Positions 49,693-61,600 of a stretch of DNA of 64,000 nucleotides are shown piece after piece. The notes beneath the pieces were generated by a model. It saw only the letters and a program-made list of their open reading frames with translations. It was not told where the DNA came from and searched no databases. The DNA comes from Trichostrongylus colubriformis (lineage: Eukaryota; Nematoda; Chromadorea; Rhabditida; Trichostrongylidae). Where the stretch lies: the NCBI GenBank assembly GCA_963978905.1, contig OZ022261.1, positions 30,811,686 to 30,875,685 of the forward strand, in the 5' to 3' direction. Both the position numbers and the translations under genes were made by a program. Position 1 is the first letter of the stretch. The number at the start of each line of letters is the position of its first letter.

Positions 49693-52600
49693 CTTGAATA
49701 AGTATTTAAATCATAAAGCAATCGGAATAGCAAGTGTAATTTAAGCTTTGCTCAAGAGCTGTAGTTACTTTGAAACCGCTTCCTGATCCACATCCACCAA
49801 TCAGCACATTTGTTGAACCGGGGTACGGACCAATAACATAATGGCAATCCTCAGATAACTAAATATTCAAAATTTTCGGAAACCTGCTTCAAGAAGAAGT
49901 ACGTTATTAAATGGATCTGTGAATAGAGCGAAAACTATCTCATTCCAGATAAAGACCCATGAACATCTAGGGATCCCGGTTCAGGGATAACAGATGGCAT
50001 CATGGAAACGTATCAATTGAATAGAACTATGCAAGGCGCGTACTGATAGCATCCCATGCTCAATATTACCACATTACCCGACGGTTCAAATATGTTTTGC
50101 CCAAAGCGTATGTCCCATATACCCCCACTCCATATGCAATGCCGAATTTTTTGCAGATATTTGCTACATACAGTGTATTTGCACTTGTCCAGATGTGCAG
50201 GCTGCGTAGCATCCAGAATCGGAACGTGTTCCTCGACAAAGGCTGCCGCCACATCAATAGAGTGCTGAAGAGCGGACTGATTTAAATTGATTTCCACTAT
50301 CATCAATGATAACAGTCCATTTTTAGCTTTCTAGATTCCAATAATAATTAAAGGAACCAGACTTTTATCTGCATGTTTTTACCTGTGACGTCACTTCAGG
50401 ATGCTTCACACCGTCAATAGGCTCCCCATGATGTGAACAGATCTAGAAAACAGAAGTAAATTTTTTCAATATTCCGAAAATTATATAAGTGAATGGCCCG
50501 GTAGGGCTCATCTGACCAGGAGATAAAACTCTCCGAGACCAACTTTCGGACGTGTGAGTGTGCATTTGGAAAAATGGCGCACCCATTCGTTTACTGTGCT
50601 GGTTTTACTGCCCATTCTTCACAAGAGCGTCAGCATGATTGGAAACCGCTTTTATTTGAAGGGCACCCCACAGTAACAAGATGAGTCATTTTGCCTTCTG
50701 AGGCAAAATGACAAGTTCCTTGAGTAACTATCCGGGCTGTACCACCTTTTTTTTTTGTGCCACGGTGCGACATCGCTGCGTTACACCTGCTCGATCTCAC
50801 TCCTGCTACACCTACTTGAGCTCGCAGGGTGTTCACATTGTTCTGTGGCCACCTTACTTACAGGCACATAGTGCACCTACTTGCAGATATGGTCTATACT
50901 GGAACGGGTAGACCTACTGATGCACAAGTTAATATTTTTATACATCCAGGCGAGCCTGGTACCGCACAAACAATCTCGACGGAGAAATGGCTTGGCTGGT
51001 TCTCGCGGGCACTGATTCGAATTTCGGCCTGTCGGTAACGGTGAGTAACGGCGCCACTTGGTGGTAAATTACTTTCTTTCCTTATGGGCTTACCTTCACG
51101 CAGTTTGGATAATCAACCGACGGTAGCCCATACACATCAAACTGCTTGCTCATGCCATCAGATGAGATGAAAACAGGAAAATTCTCACATTCCAGTAAAG
51201 CGGAATCTTCGACATGTGCTGCCTTCCAGTAGCAAACAGCGATCGATTCGGGCTGAACCACTCAGGGTTAAAAATTGCTGTCAGATATTTGGAGAATATC
51301 AGTCGAACTTTTAAAATTTGTTACAACATGCCCACCGTAGAAATTCGAAATTACTTCCCGGCTTCGTAAGCTATTTTTCCCCAGGGTGTGCGGTAGATGT
51401 CTACAACAGGCCACTCACGAATGCAGTCCCAACATTTTCGTGGGTGTGTACCCTTATGTCAGGATTTCTCACGACGACGAGAAGTGTACGACGCAGTGTG
51501 TGCGAGCTATGCGCGTCGCGGTAGTTGGGTCTTAGAACAATTACACACTAATGCTAGGGGCGCGATACGCAGTTGACTTGTAATCGCTCCGGGACCCAAC
51601 AACATGACACCTTTAGTTCGTCTGCATTGCTTCTGCGACATGCCGGGGTGCGAAATCCTGACATAAGGGTACACACCCCATTTTCGTAGCTCTTTCCTCC
51701 AGTAATAGGAAACGGAATTGATAGAGAAAATTCAGAGGAAATATCACTTCACGAGCTAAATCATTCGTTTTCAACATCCAAGTAAATTTGAAAGCTCTAA
51801 GCATGAACAAGCTTGGAACATTACAATTCATATGACACCTGAAAACAAGAGAATCACCTGTATTTGTAGTGGTAAACTGGGAAATAGTTTCTTGATCCAT
51901 GGTCCAACTGTAAAAATCACTTTCTTTGTGTGATATTCGGCTTTTGAAGACTTTACGAGAACAGCGCCATTCACACTTTCATGGTATTCCAAGACTTCTT
52001 CATGTTCTCCGATTTTTCCACCAAGACGTAAAAACTCATTCTAAATGGAATAAGATTGTACTCACCATTCCGCCACCCTATCCCTAACAAGCGATACCGT
52101 CTGAAGAATATCTTGATTATTAAGCTGAGATGAAAATAAAAACTTTCGTTTCACTCCAGGTTACTTCGAGGTGAATGCACCACACACTGATGATTTGTGA
52201 GGTGATACCCGCTCACGGGATAGCGCAGTATGCAAAAATAAAATCTGGCCAAGATACTCGAAATGACGTAGACGTATATTTTTGACTCGAATTGAATTTC
52301 GCGAGCAGGCCACACCCATACTTCTGTTGCGTGAGCATCTTTTCCACAGGGTCCACTTCACTCCAACCTACCATGGCTCACGCATAAGCTTCAGAAGCCC
52401 ACAACAGTTGGATGCTAAGTCAGTAGCTATTCTTTATCTGGTTGTACTCCAGCCGGCTGGACAGAGATACACGGCAGAAACTATAAGATGTTTGATTCGA
52501 AACAGTGTAAATCATTACGAGGCTTTTTCTGGATTTCATAAAGTGAACATGAAAAGCACAGTTCCTGAATAGGGTATGTCAAGCGTAGAGGAGCACGATG

Positions 52601-55600
52601 AGGCATTGACAAAAATATCTTTATGTATCTATCCTTCGCTGCTCATCCATGCTTACAAGATTCATGTTCGTTCTATGCTTGAGTATGCCACTTGTGTACT
52701 TTCTCAGATTAAAACTTCCGTAATCAAAAGGATAGAGGGTATTCTAAACAAGTTCACTAGGAACCTGTTCATTCGAGCACTGGCTTATACATATAATAAC
52801 ATTCCTCGTGGTATTAGGAACGAGATCCTTAATTCTTACGTCTTCTGTCTTGTCTTGACTCCTCTTTAATGGGAGAAAGCGTAACGATCTTCTGATGGTC
52901 TACGAAGTTTCACATGAACCGGTAGATCTCAGAGTATACTCCATTCGGAGCGCCTGGGAGGGCGTGGCCTTTCGACATGGGTGAGTGGCGAGAGTGAGAG
53001 TGCGTGGCAAGAGTAAGAGTGTGTGGCGGAGTGAAAGGGTTTGACACACTCGCACCCAAGTCCGTAGGTCACGCCCTATCAGGTGCTCCGAAATGGACTC
53101 TATGTAATGTTTTTCTCATTAAATCGTTCCTTAACTGAAGATTCTATATTCAATATTGTGCTGCTCCGTTCCAAATCCTCAATCAGATGCAGCTGTTTCA
53201 CCTTTGGAGCGCTTCCGAGTGTATCAAAATTAGCAAAAAAAATTGGCATACCGGGTCCCTTAGGCTTAAAAAGGGAGTTGTGTCGTTATCTACGTTGCAA
53301 TAAGTAATACAGATTATCATGCTCTCGTTTTATCACTCCTGCCCTATTCTTTACCTTATCGTTCAGCTAACGCTTTTATTTCGTTTCTTATATCTTTTTT
53401 ATCATTCAGTATTTGTAGTATTTTCAGTGGTGATTGTCCTGTTTTTTGAGTCATCACAGATTGTTCCCCTGACATGTGCTTTTTTACGAGTAATTAATTT
53501 AAACCTAAATTCATGTTTATATGTCTCCCATTAATGAGACCTTCAACCTTTCTGACGACATTTCAATGGTTCACCCTTGACCTACTAAAAAACTGAATGC
53601 TTGTTTTCCGGCCCAAATAATTGCATACAGCTGTAACGCAATGTGACCTGTTCACAATTCCGAGATGAAACTGGGTACCCTGCTCATCCCAAAAACCTCC
53701 GGCAGGTCTCGTATTGGTCATGTAAGGTGTTGAAGGGTACTGTATGTACTGTACGTACGGATAAACAAATTTACCTGATAAGTTCGCATCCATTTGTCGG
53801 CAAAGATCACGCCTCCCATCGGATCAATAAGAGCAGACCACTCGTCATCGAATGCAAATTGAGGATAACGTTGAGCGATCTTCAAATCAGCATATTAAAG
53901 TAATTCAAGGCTCTTTAAAGAGGTTGACGGCTGATCATTGTCCGTTGATGCTTTACAGTTGGAGAAATTCTTCTTTTCATCATAATATACGGCAATACGT
54001 AGTACTGTAGCCAACTTGCAATTACTATACCCGCTACACTCGAGCTGTTTCCTCAGAAAAGGACGACAATTACCTGGATCACCCAATACAAATTGCTATT
54101 ATCGACTATTATGGATTGACGATCTTTTTTAGAGATCGATCAACTGTCCCAAAACTTCTTCGAAAGTGGCGAGGGTCTCGAGCATTTGTCATCGAAAATT
54201 TTGAATATACGACCCCGTCGAGCATTTCTCGAGCATTTCTCGAGGCCTGAGCCTGATTCGATGAGCAAAACAGGAGTCTAAGAGCACCTCAAACGGGCAG
54301 GGCATTAAAACTGTAGCATTTAATCAAGTGACCATCTGAAAGATAGTTTGGATGTCTCGCTACTAAAAGGAAAACTTGGTGTTACAAAGTCACATCTAGT
54401 TCAGGGACAAAAACTTGATGTTGCAGATGAAGTCCTAACTAGCTCTGATTATCCGGAAACACGAAAGCGCGGCATTGATTTAAGAGATCTTTTCCTTCGG
54501 CTTAGGCTGTAGTAATGAAATAATAACAAGCCATGGTAAAAAAGCAAACACGTGAATTCTTTCTGGGTAATACTTTCCTTCAGACAAGTGCCACAGTTTA
54601 ACAAAGATATTCTTGGAAGTTATGGGGGAAATCAAAATTGGGAAACAAGTTCTCAACCGGTGGAAGACATCAACGAGATGATCTGTGGCGAGACGTTCGT
54701 CAAGCTCTTTATCGGAGGGCGCTTCGGTGGGTTAGGGTCGACGGAGTAGTTGTGGAGGTGAGTAAACGGTGGTAACACTAGCTTAGCCGACTCCGCTGTC
54801 TGCATCACCAGTCGGAGACGCAGAGCGCGCCAAAGCACGTCCACGTTGAAGGTCTAATTCCGGTGTTTTCCACCGTTTCATTCCGCTCCTCTTCCATTGT
54901 TGCATTACATGGTATTATAAGCGCGCCCGATAAGCGCGTCCAGCTGACTTTCGGAACTCCATGACTTAACTCTTTCCGGGGCGGAGCGCAGACAATCGAG
55001 GACACGACTGGGAGCAACGACGGAGGATGGTCGCGACCCTCCATCGTGTTCTTTTTTATGGCGGCTCGCCCCTCGACTCAGAGTTGATCCTCTGTAGCCT
55101 ATCAGGCGTTACCTCCTCCTCATCACGCCTGAGGCATGTGATCTCTCTTGCCTTGTACCGACGTGTTAATTTTGTTGCTCTACTTATTATAGGTGTATGA
55201 ACTTGTTACGCCATATGTGATATATTGCTGATTCAATTGCCTACATAAATCATTTGTAATCAACTCGAGAGGTCTCAGAGGAATCATGCACCTTCCACAG
55301 TGCGACGATGCCTGCTGTATTTGTACTCGCGTTTCCTTATTCCACCAAATCAACAACTCTACCATGACCCAGGAAACTTTTACCTTCGTAGGTGCTTTCT
55401 GCAGTAGCAATCGTAAGTGAACGAGGTGTGTACTACATTGGAGATTCGGTACATTGCCCAGATCATTTTTGGATTCCCTTTGAAAACTGTAATACTAGTC
55501 TAACAAGGAAGGCCCATCAGGTCATGGTGAGCTTTTTCAAAACGGTTTTTTGCATTTTATAAGGTCACATACATGAAGCAAAAAACCGGTTTCAAATTCG

Positions 55601-58600
55601 GCTAAATGTTTTTGGGGGGCCCAGAAAATGGGTGACAAAAGTTGCTTAGAAAGAAACAATTTTGACCAGTTTGCTGCAATGCTTTCCAGCTGCGGCGTTC
55701 AATATATGCATATCAGAAGACTGTCTTCAAACCTACGCCAAAACCACTGCGATCTGGTTCAAAAATGTAGAATCACTTATGGTAACTGCTAAACGAAGCA
55801 AAGAAAACTGATAGGGGATGCACAGGTGGAGTGCTTGCAGTGGTTGGATGGCCGAATGGAGGGGGATAGGTTGGCATTGGCACGGTGGTGGGGGTGTTTG
55901 TGGTTCAAGTCCCCTCGACGTTTTCGCTTTTGCATTTTCTTAATTTTCTTTGTCCAGCGCTATACTATTTGCGCACAAGCAAAATGACTGCAATTTTCGT
56001 CGGTGCACGAAAGTGATCTCATTTACAAGCTTTCAGTGGTCGACGTGTTTGGACACTTCGGCGCCCCTAGCACGCTCGCCAGACATTTTCGTGCGAAACT
56101 AGTGTGATATTCGTGCTCAGGAGACTCAACTAGCACTAGATACAAAATACTATCCAAATCGAGATTTTCACCCAAACTCGAGGCAGTGGGGTGGACATGG
56201 GCACACAGTCACTGCTCTACTTGTACAAACAAACAACTTACAGCCTCCATTAAATGCAGTGGGGCATGTGCAGAATCAACGCATTCCAAGTGAACTGCAC
56301 CTAAGGCCGCTTTCATACTTTGCGCACCGACGCCGTCATCTGCGTTGATTTGACGCCGTCACGCGCGTGACGGCGTCGATCGACGCCGTCATCTGCGTTG
56401 ATTTGACGCCGTCACGCGCGTGACGGCGTCGATCGACGCCGTCATCTGCGTTGATTTGACGCCGTCACGCGCGTGACGGCGTCGATCGACGCCGTCATCT
56501 CCGTTGATTTGACGCCGTCACGCGCGTGACGGCGTCGGTGCGCAAAGTATGAAAGCGGCCTAACAACACCATGCGAAGGCAAAAGATAGCAAATATTTCC
56601 TTATATCGGCTAGCGAGCTCCTTTCGTTGAGTGCCCTTTACTATGGCAGTAGTAGTACTAATGGTCGCCCAATTTTCCGAGTTTGGGTCCAAATCGCGAT
56701 TAGGCTGAAAACTTGTCATCTAGGGTAGTTCGACCCCCTGAGCATGAATATCACACGTACTTTGCAGAAAAACGCCTAGTTCCCCTGTTATGAGCGTTGG
56801 CAGGTCTAAACCAATCATTCGCTTAGTACGCAAAAATACTGGAGATAACGGCTCCCTGGTAGAATAAAAATTGATTTTGCACATGTTTTGCACGTATGGT
56901 CTTACATGAGCACAAATGGATGAAAACTAGAAAAATGCAAAAATTTGTCCCCAATGGGGACCGAACCACCAACTATTTTCTGGGCCCCCTAAAACCATTT
57001 AGCCAAATTTGAGACCGGTTTTTTTGCTTCATGTATGTGACCCTATAAAATGCAAAAAACCGTTTCGAGAAAGCTCACCATGACCTGATGGGCCTTCCGT
57101 GTAAGTGCGACATACGCTTCTGGTTGCAGTATTCATAACAAAAACTTCTTCGGAATTGTCCCGCCACTGTCGCGACTTCAATATACAGAATTGTGACCAG
57201 TACTTTAATTTGATTAAATGTAGAGGAAAGTATGTCATTAGGACGTTCTTTGTTCTCGTCTCAGGAAATGCAAGTGTTTCTAGGGAATTCTCGAATTCTC
57301 AGAATGCGAATTATTAGTACTACAGTCTACGTGCCCTGTAATTACATTACTCCACTATGGAAAAAAGTTAAAATTCGAAAAAAGGATCCGTAGGCTGATC
57401 GACGTTATCGATCAATAGCACACGATCGTAGATAACACTGAACTATTCGAAAGGTTATTTCGACTTGGGTGCCCCACGAACTGAGCGATTCAGACCGGTC
57501 ATCGAGGTTGAGCATCGCTCAGTCTCTCCTCATTCGATTCCGGATCAAGGACTTTCTGGGAAGGGTCGTTACAGGGGATGAATCCTGGGTCTTCTACGCG
57601 AATCATAGCGGGAAAGCTCAGTGGCTTCCCCAAGGAGAAGCGGCTCCGACCCAATCGAAGGCAGACACCCATTAGAAAAAAAGGTGATGCTGTGCTGTTG
57701 GTGGGACTCACAAGGAATGCTCTACCACGAATTTCTCGAAAGTAGTACCACAGTAACCGCAAGCATCTACTCTAATCAGCTGCAGAAGTTGAGCGAGGCA
57801 ATGCAACAAAAGCGGCCAGGACGGAACAAACTCCCTTTCTTCATGACCACGCACGCCCTCATGTTGCAAGAATGTCTCGGGAGAAGTTGCAGGAGCTTGG
57901 ATGGGAAGTACTGCCTCGCCCTCCATACTCGTCCGACCTTGCTCCTTCCGATTATCACCTATTTAGGGCCTTTAAACAAAATCTCAGAGATAAGGAATCT
58001 AATGATTAAGCTCAACTTGAATCGGAGGTGACCCGCTTCTTCGACTCACAACCAGCTTCCTTCTGGAGGAAAGGCATTCGTGATCTGCCCAAAAAATGGC
58101 AAAGTGTTATCGATGCAGAAGGTGATTACTTTGTGATTTGAAATGGCCTCGAAATAAAGTTTTCAAAAATTGAAAGAAAAGTTCTCAGTGTCCCAGGACT
58201 TTTTCACCAACCTAATAGTTACGAAATGTACTTCACGAGGGTCAAACGTACTACATTATCAGTGCTTGAATCAGTTTTTAGTTTACCTGGCTTCCATTGA
58301 TCACTTCATGATCTATGCTGTGACGTTGTAATATCTTCGATATCGATGCTATTGACGCTTTGGAGCTTGTCCACAGAAGTCCAGTTTTCCTAAAAGTGCG
58401 AAAGAAAGCGTATTGTAAAGATACTATCAGGAGTAATTTTGGTCAACTGTGGAATATGAACGCAGAAATCTCGAAAATTCTGAGATCTCGAAAATACCAT
58501 GAGCTTCACCCCGGCAAGCATGCACCTTGGTAGAGGAAGATTCTGTGCACCCGCTGAGCTGCAAATGAAAGAAAAAGGATTGATACAATCGTGTAGAGAA

Positions 58601-61600
58601 ACACGAAGAAACACGAGTTCAGGCGCCCATAATTTTGGTACACCCTGTATAGGTTGAAAACCCATTCAATGCTCGTCAGGAGGCAGGCTCACCTGGATTA
58701 CAAATAGTAGGGGAGCGTTGAGAACGCCGGCCACCTCTGATAGCAAAGCTGAAAATAGCCGATGTGCCCTAATGCCTTTGTACCAGTGGCGATCCAGATG
58801 ACTCCCGCCCCTAAATGAGCGTAGAAGCAGGGTCAAGCGTCCAGTTGAGGAAAATTTTCAAAAAATACGACCCCCCACCGAGAAGGGGGCCCCAATACGA
58901 CCCCCCCTCTTTTTGCACAAAACCCATCAAATTAGCATTTTTTGATTTTTTGAATACTAATCACCAATATACAACTAAATGGACGCAAAAACCCGAAAAA
59001 TATGTGGTACAGGTGGAATTCCCAATAATATACGCCAATATATAAACTATGAATCCTAGATTACAGATCGGATCAGGCTTCTATCTCATAATCGAACAAT
59101 TATAAATAATAATCCAGATTACCCTACACATCTACAGAAGTTCAGGATCTCATGTCAGGCGACGGCTGCGACGCGGCGATCGAAGGAGCGCGGTATCTTC
59201 CCCATATCCAATTCCGACATTATCAAAACACTTCAAACTTTACCTAGAGCCCATCTTTCAAGCAGCTGTAAACTGTTTTCCTAATAACTCCCATAGATCT
59301 ATCTATTGGCCGCTTGCTTTCCTCAATGGTTGCTTAGTTCTCGATATGGAATTCCAGTTGAGGATTAGTTGAGGAAAATTTCGAAGTGTTCCACGGAAAT
59401 GGCCATAACTTCCTTCAAACTAAACCGCATGAGTTCTTTTTGGTGAAGCAGGGTCTGCTAGGTTGTCGCTTTCGAATGACTACCTGCTATGCCATATCTT
59501 CAAAACGAAGAAAGTTATTTTGAGAGAAGCCAGGTGAGGATTAGTTGAGGAAAATTTCGAAGTGTTTCACGGAAATGGCCATAACTTCCTTCAAACTCAA
59601 CCGCATGAGTTCGTTTTGGTGGAGCAGGGTTTCCTAGGTTGTCGCTTTCGAATGACTACCTGAGCTATGCCATATCTTCAAAACGAAGCAAGAAAAGTTC
59701 AAAAAAGCCAGTTAAGGAAAGTTTTTTTCGTCGAATTTGCGAGATCTTTCCACGAATCTTCCCAAAATCGATTCATTGTTACTGAAATTTTTCCAGTATG
59801 CATCCTTCGCTCTCGGAGGCCTAGTGGAAAGGCGAGGAGCGTCGGTCAGCTTCTCTGTGGGATGCGCCATGCATCAGGATTTCATCCACATTCTTAAAGA
59901 CGACATCAGGGGTAATGCGGTAATGGAGAAATCCCAACAAGAAGTCACTCACATGGTAGTCCTGGGCCTATGAAGGTTGTCTGTGGCGAAATCCCGGTGA
60001 AAAAGCGCCCCTCCAAGCTGTAGAAACCCTGCAAAACGCCGCAACCATGCAGCGATTCTGCCTCTTGGACACAGCGGTCCCGCCTCCCGATGACGATGAA
60101 TTCCCGACTGACTGGGGTGGGAGCGGCCAAGAAGATGCGGCGGGATCGAAAGTTTTGCGGCGCGCTTTCGCACTTTTATCTTGAAACGAACTCCGACAAG
60201 TAGATCCTGTCGTATTCCCAAACATTCCCCTGTGTTTACTTGACTACATGCCAATAGTAAACTAGATCAGACTAACCGTCTCTTGACGGGAAGGTCGTCC
60301 GGGTCGAGAATCAACGGTGGGAAGGGGGTCCTATTTCTCGGGTTTTTGGCCATTTCCATCCGTTTTTTCTCCATTATCCTGTTACTAGGCATCTCGACTT
60401 TCATATGCACTATTTCTTTTACTTTTCGTCCGACTTTTCCCTAATGCTGGCTTTAATGAATACAAACGTTTTTCCGGTCCGCATAGTGGCCGCCAACACT
60501 AGATTACGTACTTGCGATCGTAGTAAGATATGGAAGAAGTCCATATAAGTTAATTTTCCGCTTTCATCCTATTGTTTCTGGAGTGTCCATCCACGGTGGT
60601 ACCCGCTGTTAGATATCGCTTTCCACGGCTTATCGGTGAATTCCGGAGGGGTCTCTGTACGTGGTTTCGGTGTCAGCGGACCAAAGAAGGAGTTATTGGT
60701 ACTGGCCGGTTTCGTTTTGGATTGCGCCATGCATGAGGTTTCCATGGTTATTAACTTAAACTAGTTTTGGGTTCGAACCCATTCATCAATTTAATCACTT
60801 CTCCCCTTACACTTTGGACCCTAAGCCTGAGAAATTCTGCTGATCACTGCCTACCTCAACAATAACGACCTCCCCCTCCTAGCGGACCAAATACGACCCC
60901 CCTGTTGAGGATTCCTCAACGGAGGCTTGACCCTGCGTAGAAGTACATGTCTTTGCGCGTGCTTAGTGTCGAGAATCGTCAGGGGTACAACTCTTTCTCT
61001 TGGGTTATGTGCATAACAAAATTACCTTCTCTTCTTCCATCACCTGCGTTTGCAAACTTCTACAAAGCACGGAAGTTAATACAACCACTTTTTTTAATAT
61101 ACGACTGGGCCGTTTAGAGACCTTGTTTCTCTTGGCTGCACTTTCAAAATCAACTTCGCTGTTCTAATTGCTTTCCGATTACCAAACTACTGGAATAGAA
61201 AATGGTCCCAACAATTCACTTTCAGTGTCCAAGTTCGACTTTCCATAAATCTTGGCATGGTAATTTCTTGATAAGTGTCCGATTCTTGCAGCCAACACCA
61301 AGATATTAATTAACTTTATTCGGCTAACGTTTCGGCCTTGTCGCCTTCGTCAGAGCCTTAAAGCACAGCTGGCCGTCGTTGAGACCACCGTTATTCGGTG
61401 TAACGGTGGTCTCAACGACGGCCAGCTGTGCTTTAAGGCTCTGACGAAGGCGACAAGGCCGAAACGTTAGCCGAATAAAGTTAATTAATATCTTGGTGTT
61501 GGCTGCAAGAATCGGACACTTATCAAGAAAATCACTTTCACTTTTCTTAGACAAAACTTGAACATTATCATTTGTGTGTTGAATTGGAACTTCCTGGTTC

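Larger units (their letters stand above)
55507..57098. mobile_element. Long-TIR DNA element (about 125-bp arms)
   Basis: It starts GGAAGGCCCATCAGGTCATG and ends CATGACCTGATGGGCCTTCC. Inverted arms reach to about 55635 and back from about 56975 (GGGGGGCCCAGAAAATG against ATTTTCTGGGCCCCCT). 1592 bp, with no transposase. Long TIRs suggest a Mutator-like element; the 9-base flanks (GTCTAACAA, GTGTAAGTG) match at only five positions, so the class is unproven. It contains a tRNA-like sequence and a nested MITE. Confidence 0.75.
61264..61530. repeat. Perfect 130-bp palindrome, 7-base spacer
   Basis: 61264-61393 and 61401-61530 are exact reverse complements with no mismatch by eye. The spacer is TTCGGTG. 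It lies in the oxidase intron between the exons at 61700 and 58389, and each arm carries one hammerhead-like core. Confidence 0.95.

Noticed and set aside
49603..49740. + strand open frame after a TTCTTCAG acceptor, first considered as a MOB2 last exon
   Set aside because: The - strand here encodes the end of the oxidase (VAPAIGRVLAEMAAGKHPSV and stop) with good splice sites and family match. The + frame is its shadow.
49711..49768. Oxidase frame continuing past 49769 to a stop
   Set aside because: A GTAACT donor and the downstream exon restore the conserved C-terminal helix; the read-through peptide does not match the family.
59949..60254. 101-codon - strand frame
   Set aside because: It lies inside the hAT-like element and is broken in the other copies (3930-4400), so it is not a conserved gene.
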